Of a DNA stretch of 64,000 nucleotides, positions 46,981-56,912 are shown piece after piece. The translations under genes were made by a program, and so were the position numbers. The notes beneath the pieces are model-generated. The model searched no databases, was not told the origin of the DNA, and saw nothing but the letters and a program-made list of their open reading frames with translations. Origin of the DNA: CAWCKS01 sp963796195 (GTDB lineage Bacteria > Pseudomonadota > Alphaproteobacteria > Rhizobiales > Xanthobacteraceae); assembly GCA_963796195.1 (NCBI GenBank), contig CAWCKS010000017.1:99153-163152 (forward strand), read 5' to 3'. Position 1 is the first letter of the stretch, and every line of letters begins with the position of its first letter.

Positions 46981-47182
46981 GGCGCGGGCTCGTTAGCGCG
47001 AAGCCACGGCCGTATCGACCCAAGCTGAACAAAAGCAGGGTCGTTCGCGGCGAGCTTGTTATACCGCGTCGCGACCCGACAGAACTGCTTGATCCCTTCC
47101 TTCAAAACACAAGACTCCTAAGCGTGGCACCGGCACCGGTGTTTAGGGGCCAAAGCGGACATCAACTTGCGGGCAAAGCCCG
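46714..47182 (+). repeat. Direct repeat, left copy (lipB 3' end and flank)
   Basis: 469 bp including the last 89 codons of lipB and the flank up to GCAAAGCCCG. It aligns almost base for base with 49,844-50,311. In the coding part (267 nt) I count sixteen differences, fourteen silent and two Ile-to-Val. The flank contains AAAGCGGACATCAACTTG, part of a common Bradyrhizobium intergenic sequence. Confidence 0.93.
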
Positions 47183-47362
47183 CTCGACCCAAAGTCGACA
47201 TTCGGATCGGGTAGGCTGTGACGGCGGAAGCTAACGGACTATGCGCTACGAATTTCGGTCGGGACTGCTGCGTCATCCAGGCACCCGGATGATCGGATGG
47301 CCCTCATCGCCGCATGCGAAACTGCAAATGATGCAGCGGCTGTCCGGACTGTGTTGATAGTC

Positions 47363-48320
47363 CTAGGGGAAATACAGCTGAGCAAACTTTTGGAAGTTTT
47401 CCATCAGGAACCGATTTGCTCGCTTACTGATTGGAGCGTCTGGTACCATCATGTCAAAAGCGTGAAAAGCGCCGTCGAATACCTTGAACTCAACCGGAAC
47501 GTTGGCCCGACGAAGGCTCTCAACGTAGATTTTCGTTTCATCCCGAAATGGCTCTATACTACCGACGTAGGTGATCGTCGGTGGCAATTTCGTATAGTTT
47601 GTGCAGCGTGCCGGAGCTGCGTAAGGCGTGACGGTCGTCACGCCATCGAGATAACGGGACCACGCCAGCCTGTTGGCCTTTGCATCCCATACGGGTGCGT
47701 CGTTTCCAACGGCAGAGGGGCTGTTCTGCCGGTCATCAATCATTGGATAGAGCGGCATTTGAAAGGCTATTTTTGCATCGCCGGTATCGGTCGCCTTGAG
47801 CGAGACGGCCGCCGCAAGCCCTCCGCCCGCGCTATGGCCTGACACGATGAATTTGTCGGTTCTTCCGCCGATGGAGGCCGCATTATCCCTTATCCATAGC
47901 AGGGTGTCGTAGCAGTCGTTGAATGCGGCCGGGTACGGCGCTTCAACGGCCTTTCTATAGTCCGGCGCGATGATGATGCATGGTACTGTCTTGATGAAGT
48001 CCCTGATGATTGAGCCGAATTGCTCAGGCACCCCGTAAACATAACCGCCGCCGTGCAAATACAGCATGACCGGCAGTGGCCCAAGTGCCGCGGTTGGCCG
48101 ATAGACTCTCCACACGAATAGGCGGCCCACCATTTCTGCTCGGAATATGCCGCTCCCGGTTGACAAGTCCTTTCGTGTTTTTTCCCCGCAGGACGGCCCT
48201 ACTGATAAAGCGGAGCGCGCGCGGAGAGAGCCATCTCGTGTGTAAAAGGCCTGCGAGAATCCGCCCAGCGGCATATCTGCGGCGCAGGTCTTTATCCACC
48301 ATGTCTCGGGTGACCTTCAT
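47363..48320 (-). CDS. Alpha/beta hydrolase, HSL (GDXG) type, frameshifted
   Basis: The conserved core includes LYLHGGGYVYG (oxyanion hole), SGHSAGGGL (nucleophilic serine) and GAFHAFD (histidine), as in the hormone-sensitive-lipase group of esterases. The N-terminal cap (MKVTRDMVDKDLRRRYAAG ... RNGGPPIRV) is in another frame. Removing one base near 48110 joins it to RVYRPTAALG. Its GC content is visibly lower than the backbone, and it lies inside the lipB repeat segment, so transfer from elsewhere is likely. Confidence 0.8.
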
Positions 48321-48406
48321 CCGATACGTCCTGCCTTAAGTCGTGGAACGTCTTCCATCTGATGGATCTGCAGCAAGTTCAGGAAGCTCGTCCAGCAGGG
48401 CAGCGG

Positions 48407-49669
48407 CTATCGCAACGTAGCGGTCATCTTTGCCGGAACGAGCGGGCGAAGGCCCAGCCCCCGGGAAAACATCGTGCGCCTCGATGCCGGTATTCTTTCC
48501 GGAAGCCTTCCGAAATACGAAATGGTTTGCATCATCGCACCTCTGACGGCCGGCTCGATCTTCGCACAAATAAACCAGCTGACCAGGACAACCATGGCCA
48601 GCTCGACCACTACGGCCAGGGTGGCATCCAGGCCAGCATCGACCAGGACACGAATGATCTCGGTGCCAATGACATTGTGGGTGAGATAGAGCGGATAGGT
48701 GATCAGCCCGAGCGTTCTCCAATAAGCCGGCGATTCATGCGAAGCGGTGGCAGCAGAACGCCTGTTCCTGTTCGCGCCATAGGCAATGAGGCCCACCGCC
48801 GCCGCCCATACCATGATCGGCACCAGGGCTGATTGGTCCGAGATGGCGGGTATGCACGTCAAAAAGAAAGAGGCAAAGAAGTAGATTTCCGCGGCACCCG
48901 AGAGACAGGTGACGGCGACGGCGACCCGCTCGAGCGCCGTCAATTTTCTGTTTGCAGAAATGAAAAGCCAGATGCCCAGCGCAAAAAAGCAGCCATGGTT
49001 CAACAGGAATGCCGCGCACGGCACCCGGAACATCAGAATAACGAGATAGGGCAAGTTGGCTAGCGAGAGATAGGGCAAGTTGGCTGGCGTCGTGCATGAC
49101 AGGACCAGCAACGCGACAGCATTGAACACCGCGCTGTAGACGGTGAGGCCAAAGGCGAGGTGCCGCAGGGTGATTTTCTTCGTGCGCATCGCGCAAAACA
49201 CGAGCAAATAAAACGCCGTCTCGGCCGCCAGTGTCCAATAGACGGCGTCGAGCGATCGACTTGTGACTCCCACGGGAATGAGCAGCATGGCGTGGATATA
49301 GGGCAGGATGATTTCGGATGCCGGTCCACTGCCAAAGAGAACCAGAACGAGGAGGGTCGCGGTGGCGCAAACCCAGACCGCCGGATAGAGCCTCAGAGCG
49401 CGGCCAAGAAGAAACTCTGTCGGCGAAGACCGGCTCGCGGAATTCGCGATGACGAAACCGGAAATAACAAAGAATATTTCAACTCCGACCCAGCCGAACC
49501 ACGTGAAAGGCGCGGCGGACGGGTACAGGACATCGGCGGCGACGTAGCGCTCGAAACCTGGGTGGCCAATCGAAACCCAGGCCCAGGACCAGAACATCTG
49601 GTGAAAAATAGCGACGCCGAGGGCAGCCCCGAAGCGCAGCGGATCCAGCAGGGGAAAATGGTTCTTCAC
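48407..49669 (-). CDS. Acyltransferase family 3 membrane protein (OafA/YrhL-like)
   Basis: A 420-residue protein with about ten hydrophobic spans. LDPLRFGAALGVAIFHQMF near the start contains the conserved Arg and His of Acyltransferase 3, and WFGWVGVEIFFVISGFVI is the second motif. Family members O-acetylate surface sugars or peptidoglycan. An 8-residue repeat (LANLPYLS) arises from a 24-bp tandem duplication. It lies within the lipB repeat segment next to the hydrolase; it may decorate a cell-surface glycan. Confidence 0.85.
   Translation of the reverse strand: MKNHFPLLDPLRFGAALGVAIFHQMFWSWAWVSIGHPGFERYVAADVLYPSAAPFTWFGWVGVEIFFVISGFVIANSASRSSPTEFLLGRALRLYPAVWVCATATLLVLVLFGSGPASEIILPYIHAMLLIPVGVTSRSLDAVYWTLAAETAFYLLVFCAMRTKKITLRHLAFGLTVYSAVFNAVALLVLSCTTPANLPYLSLANLPYLVILMFRVPCAAFLLNHGCFFALGIWLFISANRKLTALERVAVAVTCLSGAAEIYFFASFFLTCIPAISDQSALVPIMVWAAAVGLIAYGANRNRRSAATASHESPAYWRTLGLITYPLYLTHNVIGTEIIRVLVDAGLDATLAVVVELAMVVLVSWFICAKIEPAVRGAMMQTISYFGRLPERIPASRRTMFSRGLGLRPLVPAKMTATLR
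49043..49085. repeat. 24-bp imperfect tandem duplication in the acyltransferase gene
   Basis: The 19-bp core GAGATAGGGCAAGTTGGCT occurs at 49043-49061 and 49067-49085, a 24-bp period. It stays in frame and repeats eight residues in a predicted loop or membrane span. Confidence 0.8.
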
Positions 49670-49843
49670 GGGAGTGCCTCAAATGCATGAAACGATCCCG
49701 TTGCAGATATTGGATCCCTTCACCGAGCTCTGTAAGGTAGGTCACACTTGCTCCGCCCACGGTTCAAATGCCCAGATCGTCGTATGGGTTAGCGGGCGCT
49801 CGGTCGCCCAGGACAAGCAATCACGATCACGACGACCCCAGCT

Positions 49844-50110
49844 CGCATCGGCGTATGGGTCCGCCGCCCCGACAAAGGCGACGGCTTTGAGGACAAGATC
49901 GCCGCGATCGGCGTGCGGCTGAAGCGCTGGGTGTCGCTGCACGGCATCGCCGTCAACGTCGAGCCTGATCTCACGCATTTCGGCGGCATCGTGCCGTGCG
50001 GCGTCGCCGACCCGCGCTATGGCGTGACCAGCCTGGTCGATCTCGGCCTGCCGGTGACGATGGCCGATCTTGATGTCGCGCTGAAGCGAAGGTTTGCGGA
50101 GGTTTTCTAG
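49844..50110 (+). pseudogene. lipB: lipB 3' fragment (second copy)
   Basis: The last 89 codons of a lipB gene with both catalytic residues (Lys of DKIAAIGV and Cys of VPCGV) but lacking the N-terminal half and any proper start. Frame and stop are intact. Fourteen of sixteen differences from the complete copy are silent, so it comes from a copy that was functional until recently. It is a remnant, not an active gene. Confidence 0.88.
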
Positions 50111-50311
50111 GGCGTGGACCATTAGCGCGAAGCCTCAGCCGTATCGACGCAAGCTGAGCAAAAGGAAGGGCGTTCGCGGCGAGCTTGTCATACCCCGTCG
50201 CGACCCGACAGAACTGCTTGATCCCTTCCCTCAAAATACAACACTCCTAAGCGTGGCACCGGCACCGGTGTTTATGGGCCAAAGCGGACATCAACTTGCA
50301 GGCAAAGCCCG
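49844..50311 (+). repeat. Direct repeat, right copy
   Basis: 468 bp matching 46,714-47,182 with one base fewer. It begins abruptly at CGCATCGGCGT and ends at GCAAAGCCCG. The group II intron lies 22 bp beyond. Confidence 0.93.
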
Positions 50312-50368
50312 TTAAATCGGTCGCGAATGCCGAGTAGGCCCGGGGAATTTCACCCCGAGCCTCTCACA

Positions 50369-50402
50369 GATCCGGACTTGATACTCTCGCATCATCCGGC
50401 TC
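50369..50402 (-). ncRNA. Group II intron domain V
   Basis: 34-nt hairpin starting GAGCCGGATGATGC, a GAGA loop, then GTATC-AAG-TCCGGATC. The catalytic AGC triad is at positions 2-4, and the internal bulge and GNRA tetraloop are in the standard places. Confidence 0.85.
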
Positions 50403-51140
50403 GTGCCATCGATTGAAGGCTGCCGCCTTCCGTTGAACTTCGGGCTCCTCCCGTTGCCAGTTGGCCCAATTCATCGTCGATGACCCACCCCCTTCGCTCC
50501 ACGACCATTACAGCCGCTTCCTCGCTACTACGGAGCAGTCCGCCCCTCTCCGGCGCATCGGTACTTTCGGCCTTGCGGTTGGAGCCGCTCGAGCCTTTTC
50601 CCTTGGCATCGCCGGCCAGGTTCTCACGTTCCTTACAAGAGCCTGGTTGAGATTCGCGCCGTCTACATGCCGGATGTCGCTCGGTCAGTCTCAGGACATC
50701 CACCGAACTGATCCCGAAGGTAGGGTCAACCCTCGGTTTTGACATCACCTAATCCGCTTTCGACACTTCATCGACGGTTCGCTTGCGCTCGCCTCTCTCA
50801 ACCGTACCTGCCGGGATCATAGTCCCGACGTTTCCGCAGCGCTCACCACCGTGGCTTTTGACCAAAGCGGCCCGCGGTGGTTTGGGATCAGCGTCCTGAT
50901 CGCCGAACCCGAAGGACCTACCTTCATCTCCTATAAAGTTGCGCGCAGTCGTTTGGACCGGCTACGCTTCGTGACACAAGGTAGAGTCGAGGTGTGACGC
51001 GGTAGCTTTAGGTTCGAACATATCTGTTGCCGCCCCTTTCGTTCGGCGGTGCCTTACTGGTTCGACCATGGCCCCGTTTTCACACCCCGCTCATCGAACC
51101 GGACAGGCAGATTTCCCGCATCCGGCTCTCGGACAAAACT

Positions 51141-52472
51141 TCACGCCTTCACCCACGGCACGTCGTGCCCAAGCCGGCTCAAGCGTACGAGCCCAAAGTG
51201 CCCGTAAAGATGCGGGAGTGGATAGGTCCCGCCCTTGCGACGCCTGGTTTTGTGCTTGACCTGCAACCACCGGCGCACCCGCATCGCTGTGTAGCTGTCG
51301 AGTGCCCGATACGCTTTGCTGACGGTGCCTACTTGGAAGTAGTTCGCCCATCCGCGCAGCGTGCGGTTCACCCTGCCCACCAGCTTTGTGGTTTCTTGCC
51401 ATGTTCCCGTTCGGTCCGTCAGTGCATGGATTTGCTCAACCATGCGCTTGATGCTTTTCTTCGATGGCCGGTAACCCAGGCGCGCCTGGCCGGTTCTCGC
51501 GGAATGCATTCGTCCGAACGTGTAGCCCAGGAAGTCGAACTCTCCTTCCGGGACCTTGCAGATGCGTGTCTTCTCCTCGTTGACCGTGAGCTTCAGCTTG
51601 CTCATGATCGTGCGCAGTTGCTGCAGTGCCTCATAGGCGTTGCCCTTCTTGCACAGGATCACGAGATCGTCGGCGTAGGTCACGATACGACTGCCGAGGC
51701 GTTGCTCCAGTCCGAGCTTCTTCCATCCCAGCACAAACCGGCGCATGTATATATTCGCCAGCAGCGGTGAGATGGGTGACCCTTGCGGAATGCCGCGCCG
51801 GTTGTCCCCGGCTTCGGTCGTGCGTGTCTTCCTTCCTCGATCATCGGTTTCTTCCACGGAGCATTCCAGCCACATCTTGATCAGATGCAGCACGCGCCGA
51901 TCAACGATCCGGCGCGCTACCGACTGTAATAGCTCGGCATGGGGGATGCTTCCGAAGTAGTCCGCGAGGTCGGCGTCAACGACTTCCGGGTGGCCACGGA
52001 ACAGCAGCCCTTCCACCTTGACTACCGCCTGTTGGGCATTCCGCCCTGGACGGTACGCGTACTGTTCGGGTGGAAGATCGGCTTCAAAGATCGGTTCCAG
52101 CACCAGCATTGTTGCTGTCATGCAGACCCGATCCCGCACGGTCGAGATGCCCAGCGGCCTGAGCTTGCCGTTGGCCTTCGGGATGAACACTCTTCTGATG
52201 GGATCCGGTTGGTAGCTCTCCTGCCGGAGCGCAAGCGCCAGTTCGCCAAGCCACCGCTCGACGCCATACGTCTCAATATCCGCGAAGTTCTGCCCATCTA
52301 TTCCCGGTGCGCCCTTGTTGGAGCGGCACTGGGCAAACGCATGAGCCAGAACGTCCTCGCGGCTGATCTTGTCGTACAGCGCGTAGAAGCGATAGCCGGC
52401 TTCTGCCTTCGCTTTCGCGTGCAACGCCTTCTGCAGTTTCTGAACAGTTTTCGGAGTTGATAGGTTGCCCAA
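51141..52472 (-). CDS. ltrA: Group II intron reverse transcriptase/maturase (LtrA-like)
   Basis: A 443-residue protein. RT motifs include GAPGIDGQ, RRVFIPKANGKLRPLGI, DADLADYFGSI, GIPQGSPISPLLANI and the active-site YADDLVI. The maturase X domain follows (VNRTLRGWANYFQVGTVSKAYRALDSY). There is no HNH endonuclease at the C-terminus. The enzyme helps its own intron splice and copies it into DNA. Reading frame is intact. Confidence 0.95.
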   Translation of the reverse strand: MGNLSTPKTVQKLQKALHAKAKAEAGYRFYALYDKISREDVLAHAFAQCRSNKGAPGIDGQNFADIETYGVERWLGELALALRQESYQPDPIRRVFIPKANGKLRPLGISTVRDRVCMTATMLVLEPIFEADLPPEQYAYRPGRNAQQAVVKVEGLLFRGHPEVVDADLADYFGSIPHAELLQSVARRIVDRRVLHLIKMWLECSVEETDDRGRKTRTTEAGDNRRGIPQGSPISPLLANIYMRRFVLGWKKLGLEQRLGSRIVTYADDLVILCKKGNAYEALQQLRTIMSKLKLTVNEEKTRICKVPEGEFDFLGYTFGRMHSARTGQARLGYRPSKKSIKRMVEQIHALTDRTGTWQETTKLVGRVNRTLRGWANYFQVGTVSKAYRALDSYTAMRVRRWLQVKHKTRRRKGGTYPLPHLYGHFGLVRLSRLGHDVPWVKA

Positions 52473-53103
52473 TCTCCAAATCCCTCACCACTTGTTGCGT
52501 CTGTCTTGAACTGAGGTCCCTTCCCTCCACCGGAGTTGCCCGGCTTCAGCGGTAATACGAACCTCTCCGCCACCCCAGGGCGCCCGACCTGTCCCTCGCG
52601 GGCGTCCGGTTGATCATCGCTGACCGCGCCATGGGGCTTCCCGTGTTGCGTACGCTTTCCTTGTGTACATGCCGCCGCCACTACCCCGGCGCAGCGTCTG
52701 AACGTATCGCTTCGCTCATTTCATCCAGACGTATCAGTCTTCCCCGAAAGGGTTGTCGGGTCGACCTGCGCATTGTCCTTTTCGAGGCTTGCTCAGCGTT
52801 CACTCGCGTTGCGGCCTGCACACTCGCGCCGTCACCAATTCGTGACACGCTAATCGAAGGCTTCAGCCACTTCGTTTCCTCCATGACTGCTCCGATTGCT
52901 TCCGGCTGGAGCGATCGCCGGGTGGGGCTTGCACCCACTGGAAAGCGCCGCCTTTGCACGGCGCACACCCGTAGCGGACATCGGCCTCCTCATCAGATCA
53001 ACCAGATTCCCGCTCGCCGATTGAGCGCAAAATGCTAGTTTCAGCGACTGTTGAAGTGCAGGATGAAGGCATCGCGACCCGCGTCACGTGGGCGAAGACC
53101 CCC

Positions 53104-54266
53104 TTATATGGGCGCCATGATCTCCTCGCCGAGGAGCAGCTGCCCCATCGTTTGCAAGGTTCTGCGTTGTCCGATGATGTGATTGGACATCGTGATAAGA
53201 TCACGACGCCGACGCTCGAAAGGTGACGAGGCGTACAGCGCTGCAGTGCCTGCGGCTTCGCACACGATCTCGCCAACCTTGAGCGCCTCTTGGAGGCCGT
53301 TAATTGCCATCATTCCGACGGCGGCGCGTTGGGCGGCGCTCGGCGTTTCACCCCTCGATACTGTTTGCCATATCGAACTCAAACTTAAGTCTTGATAGGC
53401 GCGAGCAGCGCCTAATCGCATGTTGGCCTCGGCCAGAATTACTTGCGCTCGGTATTCATTTTTCAGCGGCGTCAAAGCCGGTGGCGTGATCTTGCGCTGC
53501 GCGAGCTCGCGAAAATCGTCGACCATGCGCCGCGCGCACCCGAGCGCGACCGACGGTAGATTGGCAACGAAAAAGCCTTGGTAGCGATAGAGGGGTTCCA
53601 ACCGAGCGCCGGCACGAAACGGATGAAAGCTGTGCGCCCGCGGAACCAGGATTTCTTCCACTGAATAGTCGTTGCTGCCGCTGCCGGCCAGTCCAGTTGT
53701 GTGCCAGGTGTCGTGGATCTGCACCTCGTCCTTGGGCAGCCAAACGGCTCGGAATTCCGGCCTGCCGCCTGGCCCCATCTGAGGTTTGCCGTTCTCGAAC
53801 AGCACGCAACCTCCAACCAGCCGATCAGCGTGCAAGCAGCCGCTGCCGAAAGGCCATCGCCCGCTGACCCTCAATCCGTCATCAACAATATGCGCCTGAC
53901 CAATCGGCCCAATCGTACCAGACGTGAGGAGATCGAGACTTGGGTAAAGAGCGCGGGCCTCGGTCTCGTCTATGCGAGTAGCATAGTGTCCACTGTCCGA
54001 GCAGATCATGGCGACCCAGGCCGCGGACGCGTCATAATAGCCAAGCGTTTCCATTACTTCGCACTGACGAGAATATCCATCTCCGGGCCGCCCCACGCTT
54101 TGGGAAATGCGATCCGGAACAGGCCAGCACGTCTCATTAGCGCGACGACATCGTCGGTGAGCCGTCGCTCAATCGCAAATTTGTCCGCCTCTTGTTCAAT
54201 AATAGGACCGATGGATCGTGCATTCGCGACGACTGCTGCTAAGTCCGTTGGCGGGCGCAGTTGCAT
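53104..54266 (-). CDS. Acyl-CoA dehydrogenase-like flavoprotein, frameshifted
   Basis: Resembles the HsaA/DszC group of flavin-dependent monooxygenases in the acyl-CoA dehydrogenase fold. The N-terminus (MQLRPPTDLAAVVANARSI ... AFPKAWGGPEMDIL) is in one frame. The main part, with the TGLAGSGSNDYSVEEILVP motif and a C-terminal helical domain, is in another. Adding one base near 54070 restores ...DILRQCEVMETLGYYDASAAW. Roughly 390 residues in all. Substrate is unknown; the upstream AraC gene may control it. Confidence 0.8.
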
Positions 54267-54486
54267 AAGGGCTGCTCTCCTCGGTGTTGGCGATGATGTT
54301 CGCGAGCCAGGCCGTTGGGGCCCGCCCGTGGTGGTGCTGCTGATGATGACGAGTTTGCGCGCGGCTAACCCGTCGCCGCGCCGGCCTCGTGTTCGGGCAA
54401 CCTTGCGGCAGAGCTAGCGAAAGCGATTGTAAATTTCAGTCATCCGGCGGGAAAATCATTCCAGTCGCCGATGAGGGAAAAAAACA

Positions 54487-55270
54487 TTATCCCAGTCGCC
54501 CACGAGAGCCAGGCGCCAGGCCGGCGAAAGCGTGGCATTCCCGGATGAAATGCGCCTGATCGAAATAGCCGAGCTCGTGAACGATATCGGTCCAAGGCCG
54601 GTCCGGGTCAGCGCGGCGAGCGACCAACACCCTATCGAACCGGATCGTTCGGGCAAAGAGTTTTGGTGTCATTCCGACTTGTGTCGCAAAGCGACGCTGG
54701 AACTGACTGGTACTCAGACCCGATTTGGCAATGAGTTCATCGATCCGCGCATTGCCGCGGACGGCGATCATCTGGCGTGATGCAGCGCCGATCGTGGTAT
54801 CGCGGCCGCGCCTGTCGAGCATCGCCGCGACCCAGCTTTCGACGGCTGCGACACGCTGATGAAAGTCCGACACGGCCCGCACGGCGTCGCCAAGGATCAC
54901 CGCTGATTTGCCGAGAATGTCCGAGGCCACGAGAGTCCTGATTGACCAGCGACGTCATGTCGATGCCGATCAAGCGGTTCAGGCCGGTCGGTTGAAACAG
55001 GATGTTGAAAACGTGGACTCGGCCGGACAGGCGGACGTGAGCCCGACGATAGGTCTGCGGCCCGACCACAAAGATATCCGGTGCCTTGCTTGGCGACCCA
55101 TCGTCGATGCTGATCTGATAGGTCTCAGCCAAATGGATATCGAGAATCTGATGGGGCCGTGCCGGAACCGGCCAGCTCAGTGCAGCGCCGCCGAGGTCCA
55201 CGCGCCTCTCCTGGAACGAGCGCACGACGCTGCGAAGTTCGCTCCGGGGCAACGCCCACTTGATTTCCAT
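54487..55270 (-). CDS. AraC family transcriptional regulator, frameshifted
   Basis: The N-terminal part (MEIKWALPRSELRSVVRSF ... DIFVVGPQTYRRAHVRLSGRVHVFNILFQPTGLNRLIGIDMTSLV) is a DUF6597-like sensor, and the C-terminal AraC helix-turn-helix pair reads SGLSTSQFQRRFATQVGMTPKLFARTIRF ... ELGYFDQAHFIRECHAFAG. The frame changes near 54940. The start ATG at 55270 follows GGAGG. It lies 220 bp upstream of the flavoprotein on the same strand and probably regulates it. Confidence 0.82.
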
Positions 55271-55685
55271 TGAAGGGCCTCCAACGGCGAAGCCTAAATC
55301 GCGCTGAGGCGGGCGACAAGATTTCTCCTGTTGTGCAGGTTTTCGGCTGCCGGGATGAGGGTCTAACCAGAAGATGATGCGGCCGGCGGCGGAAAAGCGC
55401 CAAGGCACGAAATCGCGGGAAGTGTGTGGCGGCGGTGCCGCGTGCGCTATGGGGATTTCGCCACGGATTTGGGCTTGCTGAGGCTGGATTGCAGCGGCTG
55501 CACTCGGCTTGCGGCGAAGTTTGGCGGCCTAGGTTGGCATGAACGAGCGATCTGCGGGGAGCGCGAGCGGATTGAAGGCGCGGATGCCGGCGCATCCGAT
55601 GCACCGATGCGCGCTTGGGCGCTGCCGGCTGGAAGCCAGCAAGAATGCCGGATGTTGCTGCGGTGATGGATGGCTGGCGACGGCA

Positions 55686-56900
55686 TCATGAGGAGTCGAT
55701 CCTGATTTTTGCGGGCGCCGGCGAAGGCGGGTGCCTGGGCTTGCAGCCGCGCGCGAAGGTCTCGATGACGATCATGCGGCCGCCGCAGCACGGGCATGGG
55801 CACGGCAGCACGCGCGGTTGGTCGATCGCCGCTTTGGGTGTCTCGGATTGCTTTGCGGGAGGCGGCACGGCGAGCAGTTCGCGGGCGCGTGCGATATTGT
55901 CGGCGCGGTTAGCGCTGGCGAGCAGGCCATAGTGGCGGATGCGATGGAAGCCCTTCGGCAGAATGTGGATCAGGAAGCGTCGGATGAACTCGTCGGTGGC
56001 CAGCGTCATGGTCTTGTAGCGGGCCGGCCCCTCGATCCGATAATCTTTGTAGTTGAAGGCAACGCCGTTCTGATCGGCAGCGACCAGTCGGCGATTGGAG
56101 ATGGCGATGCGGTGGGTGTAGCGCGACAGATAGCGCAAAACTTGTCTGGGCCCGGCGAATGGCTCCTTGGCGTAGACCACCCAATCGATCTTGCGCAGAG
56201 GCTTCAGATAGGCGCGGAACGCGGCCTTGTCGGCGAGCCGCGCATGGTCGCCGAAGAACTGCAGGCGATCGTGCGCGGCGACCAGCATCTCCAGAAACAG
56301 CCTGCGGAACAGCGCCGAGAGAACTTCCACGGTCAAGAAATAGCGCGCTCGGCAGGTGATCCAGGTTGATCCATCCGGCGACAGGCCGCCACCCGGCACG
56401 ACCATGTGGACATGCGGGTGATGGGTGAGCGCGGAGCCCCAGGTGTGCAGCACTGAGATGAAGCCGATGCGAGCGCCGAGATGCTTGCGATCAGCTGCGA
56501 TGGTGAGCGTGGTCTCGGCCGAGGCTTTGAACAGCAGATCGTAGATCACCGCCTTGTTCTGATAGGCGATGTCGGCGATGGGTGCCGGCAGTGTGTACAC
56601 CACATGAAAGTACGGCACCGGCAGCAGTTCGGTCTCGCGCTCGGCCAACCACTCGCGGGCAGCAGCCCCCTGACACTTGGGGCAGTGTCGGTTGCGGCAG
56701 CTGTTGTAGGCGATGACGGTGTGAGCGCACTTTTGGTTCTCGCAGCGTGCGACATGGCCGCCGAGCGCGGCTGTGCGGCAGCGCTCGATCGCACTCATGA
56801 CCTTGATCTGGCCAAGGCTCACATGGCCGGCGTTGACGCGCCGCCACACTGCCCCGTGGTCGCGGAAGATATCCGCGACCTCCAGCGCTGGACGTGACAC
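55686..56900 (-). CDS. IS91 family transposase
   Basis: A 404-residue rolling-circle HUH transposase. An N-terminal zinc region (CENQKCAHTVIAYNSCRNRHCPKC) precedes the metal-binding HHPHVHMVVPGGG and the catalytic tyrosine motif YLSRYTHRIAISN. It nicks and rolls out single-stranded DNA. It has about the same layout as the copy at 59038 but differs at many positions, so it belongs to a separate element. Confidence 0.93.
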   Translation of the reverse strand: MSRPALEVADIFRDHGAVWRRVNAGHVSLGQIKVMSAIERCRTAALGGHVARCENQKCAHTVIAYNSCRNRHCPKCQGAAAREWLAERETELLPVPYFHVVYTLPAPIADIAYQNKAVIYDLLFKASAETTLTIAADRKHLGARIGFISVLHTWGSALTHHPHVHMVVPGGGLSPDGSTWITCRARYFLTVEVLSALFRRLFLEMLVAAHDRLQFFGDHARLADKAAFRAYLKPLRKIDWVVYAKEPFAGPRQVLRYLSRYTHRIAISNRRLVAADQNGVAFNYKDYRIEGPARYKTMTLATDEFIRRFLIHILPKGFHRIRHYGLLASANRADNIARARELLAVPPPAKQSETPKAAIDQPRVLPCPCPCCGGRMIVIETFARGCKPRHPPSPAPAKIRIDSS

Positions 56901-56912
56901 GACCGTCGGCCG

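Larger units (their letters stand above)
50334..52966 (-). mobile_element. Group II intron
   Basis: About 2.63 kb on the minus strand. The 5' end reads GTGCG at 52966, the group II consensus. Domain V is the 34-nt hairpin at 50369-50402 with the AGC triad, a GAGA tetraloop and a two-strand bulge; domain VI follows and ends ...GGGCCTAC at 50334. A maturase/reverse transcriptase gene occupies 51141-52472. The 5' exon ends ...CCGCTACGGGT, a common intergenic repeat. The intron therefore sits in non-coding DNA and appears intact enough to move. Confidence 0.87.

Noticed and set aside
47297..47842. Plus-strand frame opposite the HSL hydrolase
   Set aside because: Antisense to a gene with clear GDXG motifs; no domain of its own.
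46714..50311. lipB repeats as attachment sites of a tyrosine-integrase island
   Set aside because: The repeats are about 470 bp and diverged, far longer than att cores, and no integrase lies between them; homologous recombination is simpler.
53031..53103. Short sequence between the intron and the flavoprotein as a small RNA
   Set aside because: No strong stem or terminator could be recognised.
54423..54500. Near-repeat of CCAGTCGCC around the end of the AraC gene
   Set aside because: Only about 20 imperfect bases; may be duplicated coding sequence or chance, and no larger structure follows.
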